From assembly GCF_000010525.1 (NCBI RefSeq), contig NC_009937.1:1-64000 (forward strand): a stretch of DNA of 64,000 bases, written 5' to 3'. This DNA is from Azorhizobium caulinodans ORS 571. Its GTDB lineage: Bacteria; Pseudomonadota; Alphaproteobacteria; Rhizobiales; Xanthobacteraceae. The position numbers and the translations under genes are program-made. The stretch's first letter is position 1; each line of letters starts with the position of its first letter. The notes below the pieces were generated by a model. The model saw nothing but the letters and a program-made list of their open reading frames with translations. It did no database searches and was not told where the DNA came from. This document shows, piece by piece, positions 21,921 through 30,161 of the stretch.

Positions 21921-21950
21921 AAGGCGGCCGGGTTTCACCGGCCGCCTTTT
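21921..21950 (+). terminator. Intrinsic terminator after infB
   Basis: An 11-bp perfect stem (21921-21931 with 21938-21948), a six-base loop and a TTTT tail overlapping the stem end. It separates infB from rbfA, so rbfA-truB needs its own promoter or read-through. Confidence 0.75.
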
Positions 21951-22130
21951 CCGTCCCGGGCGCCCGCCCTTAGTTCTGCCACCCGGGCCTGCTTTCCTCC
22001 CGAGGACCAGCCGGCACCCATGGCACGGCATCGTTTTCACCCGGAGCTGGGCGGTCCAAATCCGCCCCGCTTCGCGTCTCCTCTGGCCGGGGCCGCCCAT
22101 GGCGTGCCGGGCCGCTGAAGGTTTGGACCC

Positions 22131-22568
22131 ATGAAGACTCAAGACCGTTCGGGCTCCGGCCCGAGCCAGCGCATGTTGCGCGTGGGCGAACTGGTGCGCC
22201 ATGCGCTCGCCGACGCCCTCCAGCGCGGCGACCATCTCGACCCCGCGCTCGCCGGCACCATCATCACCGTGCCCGAGGTGCGCATGTCGCCGGACCTCAA
22301 GATCGCCACCTGCTTCGTCATGCCGCTCGGCGGCAAGGACGTGAACACCGTCATCAAGCTGCTGGCGGCGAACCAGAAGCTGCTGCGCACCGAAGTCGCG
22401 CGCCGGGTCGAGCTGAAGTCCGTGCCCTCCCTGCGCTTCCTGCGCGACACCTCGTTCGACGAGGGCGCGCGCATCGATGCCCTGCTCCGCCGCCCCGACG
22501 TGGCGCGCGACCTCGACACCGAGACCGATGCCGAAGCCGGCTCCGAGACCACCAAGGAAGAAGACTGA
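22131..22568 (+). CDS. rbfA: Ribosome-binding factor A
   Basis: 145 residues with the KH-type RbfA fold and the start motif [19 protein letters not shown]. RbfA binds the 16S 5' helix during 30S maturation. The last about 25 residues are acidic. The gap from infB is 231 bases, longer than usual, and holds a terminator. The stop overlaps the truB start (TGATG). Confidence 0.95.
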   Translation: MKTQDRSGSGPSQRMLRVGELVRHALADALQRGDHLDPALAGTIITVPEVRMSPDLKIATCFVMPLGGKDVNTVIKLLAANQKLLRTEVARRVELKSVPSLRFLRDTSFDEGARIDALLRRPDVARDLDTETDAEAGSETTKEED

Positions 22569-23656
22569 TGAACGCGCCCTTCCCCCGCCCCGAGGAGGCC
22601 GAGGCGGCCGAGCAGCGCGCGCCGGGCGCGCCCCGTGGTCGCGGCCCGCGCCAGCAGCGTGACCAAGCCCCCCGCGCGCCCAAGCGCGACATCGACGGCT
22701 GGGTGCTGCTGGACAAGCCGAGCGGCATGACCTCCACCCAGGCGGTGGCGGTGGTGAAGCGCCTGTTCGCGGCCAAGAAGGCCGGCCATGCGGGCACGCT
22801 CGATCCGCTGGCCTCCGGCTGCCTGCCCATCGCACTGGGCGAGGCGACGAAGACCGTGCCCTACATCATGGACGGCCGGAAGACCTATCGCTTCGCCGTC
22901 ACCTTCGGCGTCGAGACGGATACGGACGACAGCGAAGGCAAGAGCGTCGCCACCTCCGATCACCGCCCCTCGGACGCGGACATCGAGGCGGCGCTCGACA
23001 GCTTCCTCGGCGAGATCATGCAGGTGCCGCCCGCCTATTCGGCGCTGAAGATCGCCGGCGAGCGCGCCTATGACATCGCCCGCGGGGGCAATGAGGTGGT
23101 GCTGGAAGCCCGCCCCGTCACCATCCACCGCATCGAGATCGTCGAGCGGCCGGACGCCGACACGGTGGTGCTGGAGGCCGAGTGCGGCAAGGGCACCTAT
23201 GTGCGCGCCATCGCCCGCGACCTCGGCCGCATGCTAGGCACGCGCGGCCACGTTTCCATGCTGCGCCGCGCCTGCGTCGGTCCCTTCCTCGAGGAAGACT
23301 TGGTGCCCATGGACGAGCTTCAGGCCCGCGCCGAGGCGAGCGAGGCGGACCTGTTCGACGCGCTCGACCCGGTGGATTCTGCGCTGGAGGAGATTCCGCA
23401 CCTGTCCGTCACGCCCTCCGACGCGCACCGCCTGCGCTGCGGCCAGAGCGTCATCCTGCGCGGTCGCGACGCGCCCATTCTCGACGGGCATGTGGCCATC
23501 TTCTGCCAGGAGGCGCTGATCGCCATCGGCGATGCGCAGGGCGGCGAGGTGCTGCCGCACCGGGTGTTCAACTGGGCGAAGTCCCACCGCCCGCGTCCGG
23601 CCGGCGGCGCGCCCGCGGCGCGCCTGCATCGGGACCCGCCGGTGGAGGAAGCCTGA
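22568..23656 (+). CDS. truB: tRNA pseudouridine(55) synthase
   Basis: 362 residues. The catalytic aspartate D79 lies in GHAGTLDPLASGCLPI, and the KSGM-like segment is DKPSGMTSTQAV. An N-terminal Arg/Pro/Ala-rich extension of about 40 residues precedes the catalytic domain, and a PUA-like C-terminus ends near 345. It makes pseudouridine 55 in the T loop of tRNAs. It overlaps rbfA by one base and is the last gene of the translation block. Confidence 0.96.
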   Translation: MNAPFPRPEEAEAAEQRAPGAPRGRGPRQQRDQAPRAPKRDIDGWVLLDKPSGMTSTQAVAVVKRLFAAKKAGHAGTLDPLASGCLPIALGEATKTVPYIMDGRKTYRFAVTFGVETDTDDSEGKSVATSDHRPSDADIEAALDSFLGEIMQVPPAYSALKIAGERAYDIARGGNEVVLEARPVTIHRIEIVERPDADTVVLEAECGKGTYVRAIARDLGRMLGTRGHVSMLRRACVGPFLEEDLVPMDELQARAEASEADLFDALDPVDSALEEIPHLSVTPSDAHRLRCGQSVILRGRDAPILDGHVAIFCQEALIAIGDAQGGEVLPHRVFNWAKSHRPRPAGGAPAARLHRDPPVEEA

Positions 23657-23676
23657 CGTAACGCGAATGTTGGCGT

Positions 23677-23710
23677 GAGGCATGCCATATGCGGCATGCC
23701 TCTTGCTTTT
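23677..23710 (+). terminator. Intrinsic terminator after truB
   Basis: A 10-bp perfect stem (23677-23686 with 23693-23702), a six-base loop, then TTGCTTTT. It argues against the ATG at 23689 as a start for the next gene, since that codon lies in the hairpin. Confidence 0.8.
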
Positions 23711-23754
23711 CCGGCGGCGGGGGAGTTTCCGCCGTTTGGGAAGGACGCCGACTG

Positions 23755-25350
23755 ATGACGTTCCGATTGCTACGCGCCGCCGCTTTGATAGCGAGCGTTG
23801 CGCTTGCCGGGGCCGCCAAGGCCGAGTCTGTGGTGCGCTACGGAATCTCCATGGCTGACATTCCGCTGACCACGGGGCAGCCAGATCGTGGTGCCGGTGC
23901 CTATCAATTCACCGGCCACACCATCTATGACCCGCTGGTGGCCTGGGAGATGAACGTGGCCGATCGGCCGGGCAAGCTGGTGCCCGGCCTTGCCACCGAA
24001 TGGAAGGTGGATCCGGCCGATCCGAAGACCTGGATCTTCACCCTGCGCAAGGGCGTGAAGTTCCACGACGGGTCCGACTTCACCGCCGATGCGGTGGTGT
24101 GGAACCTCGACAAGGTGCTGAACGACAAGGCCCCGCAATATGACCAGCGGCAGGCCGCGCAGGTGCGCACCCGCCTGCCCTCGGTGGCGAGCTGGAAGAA
24201 GATCGACGATTACACGGTGGCTATCACCACCAAGGACGTGGACAGCTTCTTCCCCTATCAGCTGCTCTGGTTCCTGATCTCCTCCCCCGCCCAGTACGAG
24301 AAGGTGGGCAAGGACTGGGACAAGTTCGCCTCCGCGCCCTCGGGCACCGGCCCTTTCAAGCTCGACAAGCTGGTGCCCCGCGAGCGGGCCGAGCTGGTGA
24401 AGAACGAGGCCTATTGGGACAAGACGCGCATCCCCAAGTCAGACCGCATCGTCCTCATTCCCATGCCCGAGGCGCTGACCCGCACCAACGCGCTGCTCTC
24501 GGGGCAGGTCGACATCATCGAGACCCCGGCCCCGGACGCCGTGCCCCAGCTCAAGGCCGCGGGCATGAAGATCGTGACCAACGTCACGCCGCACGTGTGG
24601 AACTATGACCTTTCCAAGCTGCCGGACTCGCCCTGGGCCGACGTGCGCCTGCGCAAGGCTCTGAATCTCGCCATCGACCGCGAGGGCATCGTCGCGCTGA
24701 TGAACGGCCTCGCCATGCCCGCCAAGGGGCAGGTGGACGCCTCAAGCCCCTGGTTCGGCAAGCCGACCTTCGACGTGAAGTATGATCCGGAAGCCGCCAA
24801 GAAGCTGGTGAAGGAGGCGGGCTACTCCGTGGAGAAGCCGCTCAAGACCACCTTCATCATCGCCCAGGGCGGCACGGGGCAGATGCTCTCGCTGCCGATG
24901 AACGAATACATCCAGCAGAACCTGAAGGATGTGGGCATCGACGTGGAGTTCAAGGTGGTGGAGCTGGAGACGCTCTATACCCACTGGCGCAAGGGGGCGA
25001 AGGACCCCATCAACAAGGGCATCTCCTCCAACAACATCGCCTATGTGACCTCGGACCCGCTCTATGCGCTGATCCGCTTCTTCGACAGCCGGCAGGTGGC
25101 GCCGGTTGGCGTCAACTGGGGCTATTATTCCAACCCCAAGGTGGATGCCCTCATCGACGAGGCGAAGAGGACCTTCGATCCCAAGAAGCAGGATGAGCTG
25201 ATGGCGCAGGTCCATGCGCAGGTGGTGGACGACGCGGCCCTCGTCTGGGTGGTGCACGACACCAATCCCCACGCCATGACGCCGAAGGTGAAGAGCTTCA
25301 TCCAGGCCCAGCACTGGTTCCAGGATCTGACCACCATCGGCCTGCAATGA
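23755..25350 (+). CDS. ABC transporter substrate-binding protein, family 5 (peptide/nickel type)
   Basis: 531 residues. A Sec signal peptide (residues 1-23, ending AGAAKA) is followed by an SBP_bac_5 domain (about 65-450) with the family segment TWIFTLRKGVKFHDGSDF. It would bind an oligopeptide-like or other solute in the periplasm. No permease or ATPase gene is adjacent, so it is an orphan binding protein that must pair with a transporter elsewhere. The ATG at 23755 gives a proper signal peptide with AAGGA upstream. Strong terminators lie on both sides, so it is a single-gene unit. Confidence 0.9.
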   Translation: MTFRLLRAAALIASVALAGAAKAESVVRYGISMADIPLTTGQPDRGAGAYQFTGHTIYDPLVAWEMNVADRPGKLVPGLATEWKVDPADPKTWIFTLRKGVKFHDGSDFTADAVVWNLDKVLNDKAPQYDQRQAAQVRTRLPSVASWKKIDDYTVAITTKDVDSFFPYQLLWFLISSPAQYEKVGKDWDKFASAPSGTGPFKLDKLVPRERAELVKNEAYWDKTRIPKSDRIVLIPMPEALTRTNALLSGQVDIIETPAPDAVPQLKAAGMKIVTNVTPHVWNYDLSKLPDSPWADVRLRKALNLAIDREGIVALMNGLAMPAKGQVDASSPWFGKPTFDVKYDPEAAKKLVKEAGYSVEKPLKTTFIIAQGGTGQMLSLPMNEYIQQNLKDVGIDVEFKVVELETLYTHWRKGAKDPINKGISSNNIAYVTSDPLYALIRFFDSRQVAPVGVNWGYYSNPKVDALIDEAKRTFDPKKQDELMAQVHAQVVDDAALVWVVHDTNPHAMTPKVKSFIQAQHWFQDLTTIGLQ

Positions 25351-25497
25351 CGAAAAAGGGCGGCCCGTCAGGGCCGCCCTTCATGTCCGGATCGGGTTTT
25401 GATCCTGCCGGGGGCCGCCGCCGCACCAGACCCCCCGTGACACCGGCCCTTGAGCCAGCGCCCGTTGGAGCGACGGCGCCCCTGCCAGATCAAAACC
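25351..25497 (-). ncRNA. Candidate FNR/FixK-controlled small RNA
   Basis: On the minus strand, a -10-like TATCCT (25502-25507) lies 21 bases downstream of a perfect TTGAT-N4-ATCAA box, so transcription should start near 25495-25499. The RNA from there would be closed by a perfect 10-bp helix (25488-25497 with 25395-25404), with further G/C-rich pairing inside (for example 25410-25413 with 25479-25482). It would end at the hairpin 25356-25381, which has five U residues on this strand. No coding frame is convincing. The 103-base inverted-ended core could instead be a small mobile repeat. No known RNA family is recognised. Confidence 0.5.
25356..25381. terminator. Bidirectional intrinsic terminator
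   Basis: An 11-bp perfect stem (25356-25366 with 25371-25381) with loop GTCA, five bases after the binding-protein stop. On the minus strand the stem is followed by TTTTT, so it should stop transcripts coming from 25497 as well as those from the plus-strand gene. Confidence 0.8.
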
Positions 25498-25521
25498 TGA
25501 CAGGATAATCATGAACACGAA

Positions 25522-25542
25522 TGATCAATTGATCAATATCAA
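25522..25542 (-). promoter_or_regulatory. FNR/FixK-type box overlapping a second palindrome
   Basis: 25529-25542 reads TTGAT-CAAT-ATCAA, an exact FNR/Anr/FixK consensus. An overlapping 14-bp perfect palindrome TGATCAATTGATCA occupies 25522-25535. The box centre is about 41 bases from the predicted minus-strand start, the class II activator position. The only things downstream on that strand are the candidate RNA and its terminator. The neighbouring ABC genes read toward the site and end before it, so they are not its target. Confidence 0.65.
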
Positions 25543-25772
25543 ATCGCCCCGTTCCGGATCGGTCGGGCGTAGAAAACGGGCTGCATTTTCCGTGTTGTAG
25601 ACAGGCGCTTGGCGAGCGGCAGCAGACCGACGCACAAGGCCGGCCACCGCTGTTCGCCCTCCCGGTCCGAGAAATGGACGCGCGCTGTCGCTGCGGGGCC
25701 AGTCGCGGCCGCCATCATGCCAAGCGCAAGCTTGTCCGTACCTTGCCTCGGGGAATGAGGCGAGCGGCCGGC

Positions 25773-26543
25773 TCAGCCGGCGGCGCTCATGGAGGCCCGG
25801 AAGGCCCAGCCGGCCATGCGGCGTTCCAGCACTGCGAAGACCGCGTACATGAATATGCCCTGCACCGCGAGCGCCAGCAGTCCGGCGAACACCAGCGGCA
25901 TCTGGAAGTTCGAGCCCGCCTGCACCATCAGGTGCCCGACGCCGGCATTGGCGCCGATGGTCTCCGAGACCACCGCGCCGACGAAAGCCAGCGTGATGGC
26001 CACCTTCAGCGAGCCAAACAGATAGGGCGCCGTGCGCGGGATGCCCACCTTGCGCATGATGTCGAGCTTGGAGGCGCCGAGCGCCCGCAGCACGTCCTCC
26101 AGCTCCGGCTCCGTGGTGGCAAGGCCGGTGGCCACATTCACCACGATGGGGAAGAAGGAGATGAGGAAGGCGGTGAGGATGGCCGGGATCTCGCCGATGC
26201 CGAACCACATGATGAGGATGGGCACCACCGCCACCTTGGGGATGGAGTTGAAGCCGATCATCACCGGATAGAGGCCGCGATAGATGGCCCGCGACCAGCC
26301 CACCACCAGGCCCAGCGCAATGCCGAACACCACCGCCAGCGCGAAGCCTGCTACCGTGGTCCAGAGCGTGACGAAGGAATTGCGCAGCAGCGGCCACCAG
26401 AATTGGGCGGCGGCGGCGAAGATGGCGCTCGGCGCGGGCAGGATGAAGGCGTCGATACGGAACAGGCGGCAGGCCGCTTCCCAGATGACGAAAAGCCCAA
26501 CCGTGAAGGCGACGGGCGTGATGTCTTCGGCGGTGATCTTCAT
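25773..26543 (-). CDS. ABC transporter permease, NitT/TauT (SsuC/TauC) family
   Basis: 256 residues with about six hydrophobic segments and the BPD_transp_1 EAA loop region (VLRALGASKLDIMRKVGIP). It forms the inner-membrane channel for the ATPase at 26540 and the binding protein at 27643. The chosen ATG (26543) overlaps the ATPase stop by four bases. Substrates of this family include sulfonates, nitrate, and pyrimidine precursors of thiamine; the sequence does not decide. Confidence 0.9.
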   Translation of the reverse strand: MKITAEDITPVAFTVGLFVIWEAACRLFRIDAFILPAPSAIFAAAAQFWWPLLRNSFVTLWTTVAGFALAVVFGIALGLVVGWSRAIYRGLYPVMIGFNSIPKVAVVPILIMWFGIGEIPAILTAFLISFFPIVVNVATGLATTEPELEDVLRALGASKLDIMRKVGIPRTAPYLFGSLKVAITLAFVGAVVSETIGANAGVGHLMVQAGSNFQMPLVFAGLLALAVQGIFMYAVFAVLERRMAGWAFRASMSAAG

Positions 26544-27319
26544 GCCTGACGCACCTCGGCGATCTTGCCGCGCAGTTCGTGGACCAGTTGGGTGAAGGCC
26601 GGCTCGTAGCAGACCTCCAGCGGGCGCGGGCGAGGAAACTCCACCCGGCGGGTCTCCACCACGCGGCCCGGGCGGGCGCTCATCACATGGATGGTGTCGG
26701 CCAGAAACGCCGCCTCCCGCAGGTCGTGGGTGACGAGGATGACGGTGAAGCCGAGCCGCTGCCACAGATCGCGCAGCACCACCCAGAGCTCCTCGCGGGT
26801 GAAGGCGTCGAGCGCGGCGAAGGGCTCGTCCAGCATGAGCAGCGCCGGCTCATGGATCAGCGCCCGGCAGAGCGAGGCGCGCTGCTGCATCCCGCCGGAC
26901 ATCTCCCACGGATAACGGTCGGCGAAATCGCGCAGGCCGACGACGCCCAGCAGGTCCAGAGCCCGCTCCCGATAGGCGGCCTTCTCGCGCCGGTAGCGGC
27001 TGCGATGGGGCTCCACGATCTCCAGCGGCAGCATCACATTGTCCAGCACCGAGCGCCACGGCAGCATGTTTGCGTGCTGGAAGGCCATGCCGGCGAGCTT
27101 CACCGGCCCGTTCACCGGCTTGCCCTCGACGCTGACTGCGCCTTGGGTGGGCCGGATGAGGCCGGTCACCAGCTTCATCAGCGTGGACTTCCCGCAGCCC
27201 GAAGGGCCGACGACCGCCGCGAATTCGCCCCGCGCCACCTCGATGGAGGTGTGGGCGAGCGCCGTCACATCGCCGGTTCGGCCCTTATAGGACAGGGTCA
27301 CATCATCAAGCCGGATCAA
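26540..27319 (-). CDS. ABC transporter ATP-binding protein, NitT/TauT family
   Basis: 259 residues. Walker A GPSGCGKST, signature MSGGMQQRASLCRAL, Walker B LLMLDEPFAALD and the H-loop VTHD are all present. It energises uptake through the adjacent permease. I chose the TTG at 27319 because it starts at the domain edge (IRLDDVTLSYKG) with AAGGAAAG upstream. Farther upstream the frame runs into the repeat array at 27362-27611, so longer starts are unlikely. Confidence 0.9.
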   Translation of the reverse strand: MIRLDDVTLSYKGRTGDVTALAHTSIEVARGEFAAVVGPSGCGKSTLMKLVTGLIRPTQGAVSVEGKPVNGPVKLAGMAFQHANMLPWRSVLDNVMLPLEIVEPHRSRYRREKAAYRERALDLLGVVGLRDFADRYPWEMSGGMQQRASLCRALIHEPALLMLDEPFAALDAFTREELWVVLRDLWQRLGFTVILVTHDLREAAFLADTIHVMSARPGRVVETRRVEFPRPRPLEVCYEPAFTQLVHELRGKIAEVRQA

Positions 27320-27361
27320 GGCGGTGGGCTTTCCTTGGGGTGGGTGTGCTTCGAGGTGCCG

Positions 27362-27420
27362 CTCCCTCCCCCCTTGCGGGGGAGGGCCGGGGAGGGGGTA
27401 ACGCCCTCTCCGCCGGAGCG
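27362..27420 (+). repeat. GC-rich palindromic repeat, copy 1
   Basis: A 59-base unit starting CTCCCTCCCCCC, with a self-complementary core around TTGC and ending CCGCCGGAGCG. It is nearly the same as copy 3 (27552-27611) and inversely related to copy 2. The type is a REP/MITE-like intergenic palindrome of the sort scattered in Rhizobiales genomes. The 323-base gap 27320-27642 contains little else. Confidence 0.7.
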
Positions 27421-27460
27421 GCATTGGGGGAGCAGATGGGAAATGGAGCGTCCGTCCCCT

Positions 27461-27512
27461 GCCTTTCTACCCCCCTCCCTACCCCTCCCCCGCAAGGGGG
27501 GAGGGAAGGCGC
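27461..27512 (-). repeat. GC-rich palindromic repeat, copy 2 (inverted)
   Basis: The inverted counterpart of copies 1 and 3, centred on CCCCCGCAAGGGGGG. The CCCTCCC/GGGAGGG blocks are shared, while the outer part is more diverged. Confidence 0.65.
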
Positions 27513-27551
27513 TTCAACGGGAGAGGACGTCGGACCCTCGGAGGTCACGGC

Positions 27552-27611
27552 CTCCCTCCCCCCTTGAGGGGGAGGGCTGGGGAGGGGGGTGATGCCCTCT
27601 CCGTTTGAGCG
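27552..27611 (+). repeat. GC-rich palindromic repeat, copy 3
   Basis: A 60-base direct copy of the unit at 27362. It has TTGA for TTGC at the turn, one extra G in the second G-run, and a changed end (CCGTTTGAGCG). It lies just beyond the stop of the binding protein. Confidence 0.7.
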
Positions 27612-27642
27612 ACTTCGGGGAGCGTGGATCGGAGGCGCGCCC

Positions 27643-28662
27643 TTACTTCGGCATCCGCTCGGCGGCGGGCGGCAGGAATTCCGCCGTGAAGATGTCGGCA
27701 GCCGCCGGCTTCTTCTCCTTGAAGTCGTAGGTGACGGCGATCTGCTCGATGGACTTGGTCATGCGGTCCACGTCGATGCCGCCGATGCCGTTCTTCGTCA
27801 CCCATTCGGTGATCATGTTGTCCTTGAGCGCCATCTTGAGGCGGGCGAGCTCGATCTTCTCGTCGCCCGTCTCGTTGCGCTTCATCACCGACTTGATGGC
27901 GGCCTCGGGATCGCGCGCGGTCTCGATGATGCCCTTGATGGTGGCGCGCACGAAGCCGGCCACTTCCTTCGGATGCGCCTTGGCGAAGTCGGGGTTCACG
28001 ATCACCGCGTTGCCGTAGAGCACCAGGCCGTAGTCGGACATAAGCAGCACCTTGATGTCCTCCGGCTTCAGGCCCTTCTGCAGCAGGTTGAAATAGGAGG
28101 AGAAGGAGAAGCCGGTGATGGCGTCCACCTTGCCGTCCGCCAGCATGGGCTCGCGTACCGGGAAGCCGACATTCTCGATCTTCACCTTGTCGGCGTCGAT
28201 GGCGTTCTCCTTCACGAAGGCCTTCCACTGGGCATAGGCGCCGTCGGGTGCCGGGGCACCCAGCACCTTGCCTTCCAGATCCTTCGGCTTGGAGATGCCG
28301 GTCTTGACCAGGGTCACGATGGAGAAGGGCGGCTTGTCATAGACCATGAGGATGGCTTTCAGCGCCTTGTCCGGATTCTGGTCGTTGAACTTCACCAGCG
28401 AATTGATGTCGAAGAAGCCGAGCGGATAGGTGCCCGCCGCCACCCGCGCGATGCCGGCCACCGAGCCGGGCCCCGTGTCAACGGTGACGTTCAGGCCCTC
28501 GGCCTTGTAGTAGCCCTTGTCGATGGCGACGAAATAGGGCGCGGACGGGCCCTCGAACTTCCAGTCGAGGGCGAACTTGATGTCGGTGTCCGCGCGGGCG
28601 GGCAGTGCCGCCGCCGCGATGAAACCGAGCGCCCCGATCAGGCCGCGAAGCATATGCCGCAT
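27643..28662 (-). CDS. ABC transporter substrate-binding protein, NMT1/SsuA-like
   Basis: 339 residues with a signal peptide (about 1-22, ending ALPARA) and an NMT1/THI5-like domain (IKFALDWKFEGPSAPYFVAI at the mature N-terminus). It is the periplasmic receptor for the adjacent permease and ATPase. The CCCFC motif of HMP-binding Thi5/ThiY proteins is absent, so a thiamine-precursor role is not supported. The ATG at 28662 has AGGAGGAAG upstream. The repeat array separates it from the ATPase gene but all three read the same way. Confidence 0.9.
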   Translation of the reverse strand: MRHMLRGLIGALGFIAAAALPARADTDIKFALDWKFEGPSAPYFVAIDKGYYKAEGLNVTVDTGPGSVAGIARVAAGTYPLGFFDINSLVKFNDQNPDKALKAILMVYDKPPFSIVTLVKTGISKPKDLEGKVLGAPAPDGAYAQWKAFVKENAIDADKVKIENVGFPVREPMLADGKVDAITGFSFSSYFNLLQKGLKPEDIKVLLMSDYGLVLYGNAVIVNPDFAKAHPKEVAGFVRATIKGIIETARDPEAAIKSVMKRNETGDEKIELARLKMALKDNMITEWVTKNGIGGIDVDRMTKSIEQIAVTYDFKEKKPAAADIFTAEFLPPAAERMPK

Positions 28663-28796
28663 GGGTCTTCCTCCTGTCCGCTGACAAGAGGCAAGGCACA
28701 TGCCACCGCCGGAGGCAGAGCGGCCGGATCAGAGGTGGCGATGTCTGCCTAAAAGTTGGGCAAATGGACGCGCCGCCGCCCTTCCCCTGGGCGAGC

Positions 28797-29933
28797 TCAG
28801 AAGGGGCCGCCCTGATCGAGGAAGGTTTCCATGCGGGCCTCGTGGGAGCCAAGCTCGAAGCCCTGCGCCGCCACCCAGGCATCGTCATAATAGCTGCGCA
28901 GGTAGCGTTCGCCCCGGTCACAGATAAGGGTGACGAGCGAGCCGGTCTCGCCGCGCCCCATCATCTCGGCCGCGAGCATGCACAGCGCATGGAAGGCGGT
29001 GCCGGTGGAGGGGCCGACCTTGCGGCCGAGCCGGCGCGCCAGCACGCGCATGGCGGCGATGGAGGCGGCGTCCGGCACGCGGATCATGTGGTCGATCACC
29101 TCCGGGATGAAGGAGGGCTCCACGCGCGGCCGGCCGATGCCCTCGATGCGCGATCCGGGGCAGGAGGTGAGGCTGCGGTCGCCGGTGCGGAAGGCGTCGT
29201 AGAAGACGGAGCCTTCCGGGTCAGCCACGCACAGGCGGGTGGCATGGTGGCGATAGCGCAGGTAGCGGCCGATGGTGGCCGAGGTGCCCCCCGTGCCCGC
29301 GCCCATCACGATCCAGGTGGGGACGCTGCGCGGCTCGCCCTGCATCTGCTGGAAGATGGATTCGGCGATGTTGTTGTTGCCGCGCCAGTCGGTGACGCGC
29401 TCGGCATTGGTGAACTGGTCCACATAAAGCCCGCCGAGCCGTTCCGCGAGGGCGGCGGCCTCCGCATAGACCGCGCTGCTGTCGTCCACGAAATGGCAGC
29501 GCCCGCCCTCGCGCTCGATGTCCGCGATCTTCTCCGGCGAGGTGGTGCGGGTCATCACCGCATAGAAGGGCAGGCCGAGCAGGCGGGCGAAATAGGCTTC
29601 TGAAACCGCTGTTGAGCCGGAAGATGCTTCCACCAGCGTGATGCCTTCGCGGATCTGGCCGTTGCAGACGCCGAACAGGAAGAGTGAACGGGCGAGCCTG
29701 TGCTTCAGGCTGCCGGTGGGGTGGCTCGATTCATCCTTGAGATAGATGTCGATGCCGCCGAGCCGGTGCGCCTCGAAGGGCAGAAGGTGGGTATCTGCCG
29801 ACCGCCGGGCGTCGCGCTCGAGAATCCTGAGCGCCTGATCGGCCCAGATCCGGCGGGCGTCCCGCTCGCTCGGTGCCGCACCGGCGGCGGGGGACGTGAG
29901 GGACGGAACGGCGGAGAGGGGCTCGATCTTCAT
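28797..29933 (-). CDS. PLP-dependent cysteine synthase-family protein (Cds1/cysteine desulfhydrase-like)
   Basis: 378 residues of fold-type II PLP enzyme. The PLP lysine is in [14 protein letters not shown], the substrate loop is [12 protein letters not shown], and the phosphate-binding glycines are in [14 protein letters not shown]. The sequence style matches the Cds1 group, whose fungal members release H2S from cysteine, rather than CysK/CysM. The ATG at 29933 is chosen, though its Shine-Dalgarno is weak and an in-frame GTG at 29951 is possible. It reads toward the ABC transporter 134 bases downstream, hinting at sulfur metabolism, but that link is inference. Confidence 0.82.
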   Translation of the reverse strand: MKIEPLSAVPSLTSPAAGAAPSERDARRIWADQALRILERDARRSADTHLLPFEAHRLGGIDIYLKDESSHPTGSLKHRLARSLFLFGVCNGQIREGITLVEASSGSTAVSEAYFARLLGLPFYAVMTRTTSPEKIADIEREGGRCHFVDDSSAVYAEAAALAERLGGLYVDQFTNAERVTDWRGNNNIAESIFQQMQGEPRSVPTWIVMGAGTGGTSATIGRYLRYRHHATRLCVADPEGSVFYDAFRTGDRSLTSCPGSRIEGIGRPRVEPSFIPEVIDHMIRVPDAASIAAMRVLARRLGRKVGPSTGTAFHALCMLAAEMMGRGETGSLVTLICDRGERYLRSYYDDAWVAAQGFELGSHEARMETFLDQGGPF

Positions 29934-30161
29934 GACCAGACCATTATTCACAGGGGCCGCGGCGATTTGCGGATAACGCAATCATGACCGCTCGCGCGCA
30001 GAAATCATCACCGCCTGCGATGCTTGCGGGAGCCCTTTTGCGCAATCTCATTTCGCTCTGCGCCGGATACGCGAAAAATTCCTCGCGCCGGCTCCATTCG
30101 GGAGCAGTTGCATCTTTGCCTGACACCTTGTCTCCTACCATACGGAGGGGAGGGTCATTTC

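Noticed and set aside
18486-22835. A 1449-codon open frame on the minus strand across infB and rbfA
   Set aside because: Low-complexity shadow (Arg/Gly/His-rich repeats mirror the Ala/Pro stretch of IF-2). No domain.
23689-23754. An earlier start (ATG 23689) for the family 5 binding protein
   Set aside because: It lies within the truB terminator hairpin and would bury the clear signal peptide that starts at 23755.
25395-25410. GGTTTTGATCCTG resembles the start of 16S rRNA
   Set aside because: The similarity ends after about 13 bases; no rRNA sequence follows. It is part of the closing stem of the candidate RNA or repeat.
25395-25510. TPP, FMN or other known riboswitch in the gap before the ABC genes
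   Set aside because: No GCUGAGA (TPP) or other diagnostic core, and the nearest genes read toward the site instead of away from it.
27643-28662. Thiamine-precursor (ThiY/Thi5) binding protein
   Set aside because: The CCCFC motif is absent and there are no thiamine genes nearby; only the broader NMT1/SsuA family is supported.
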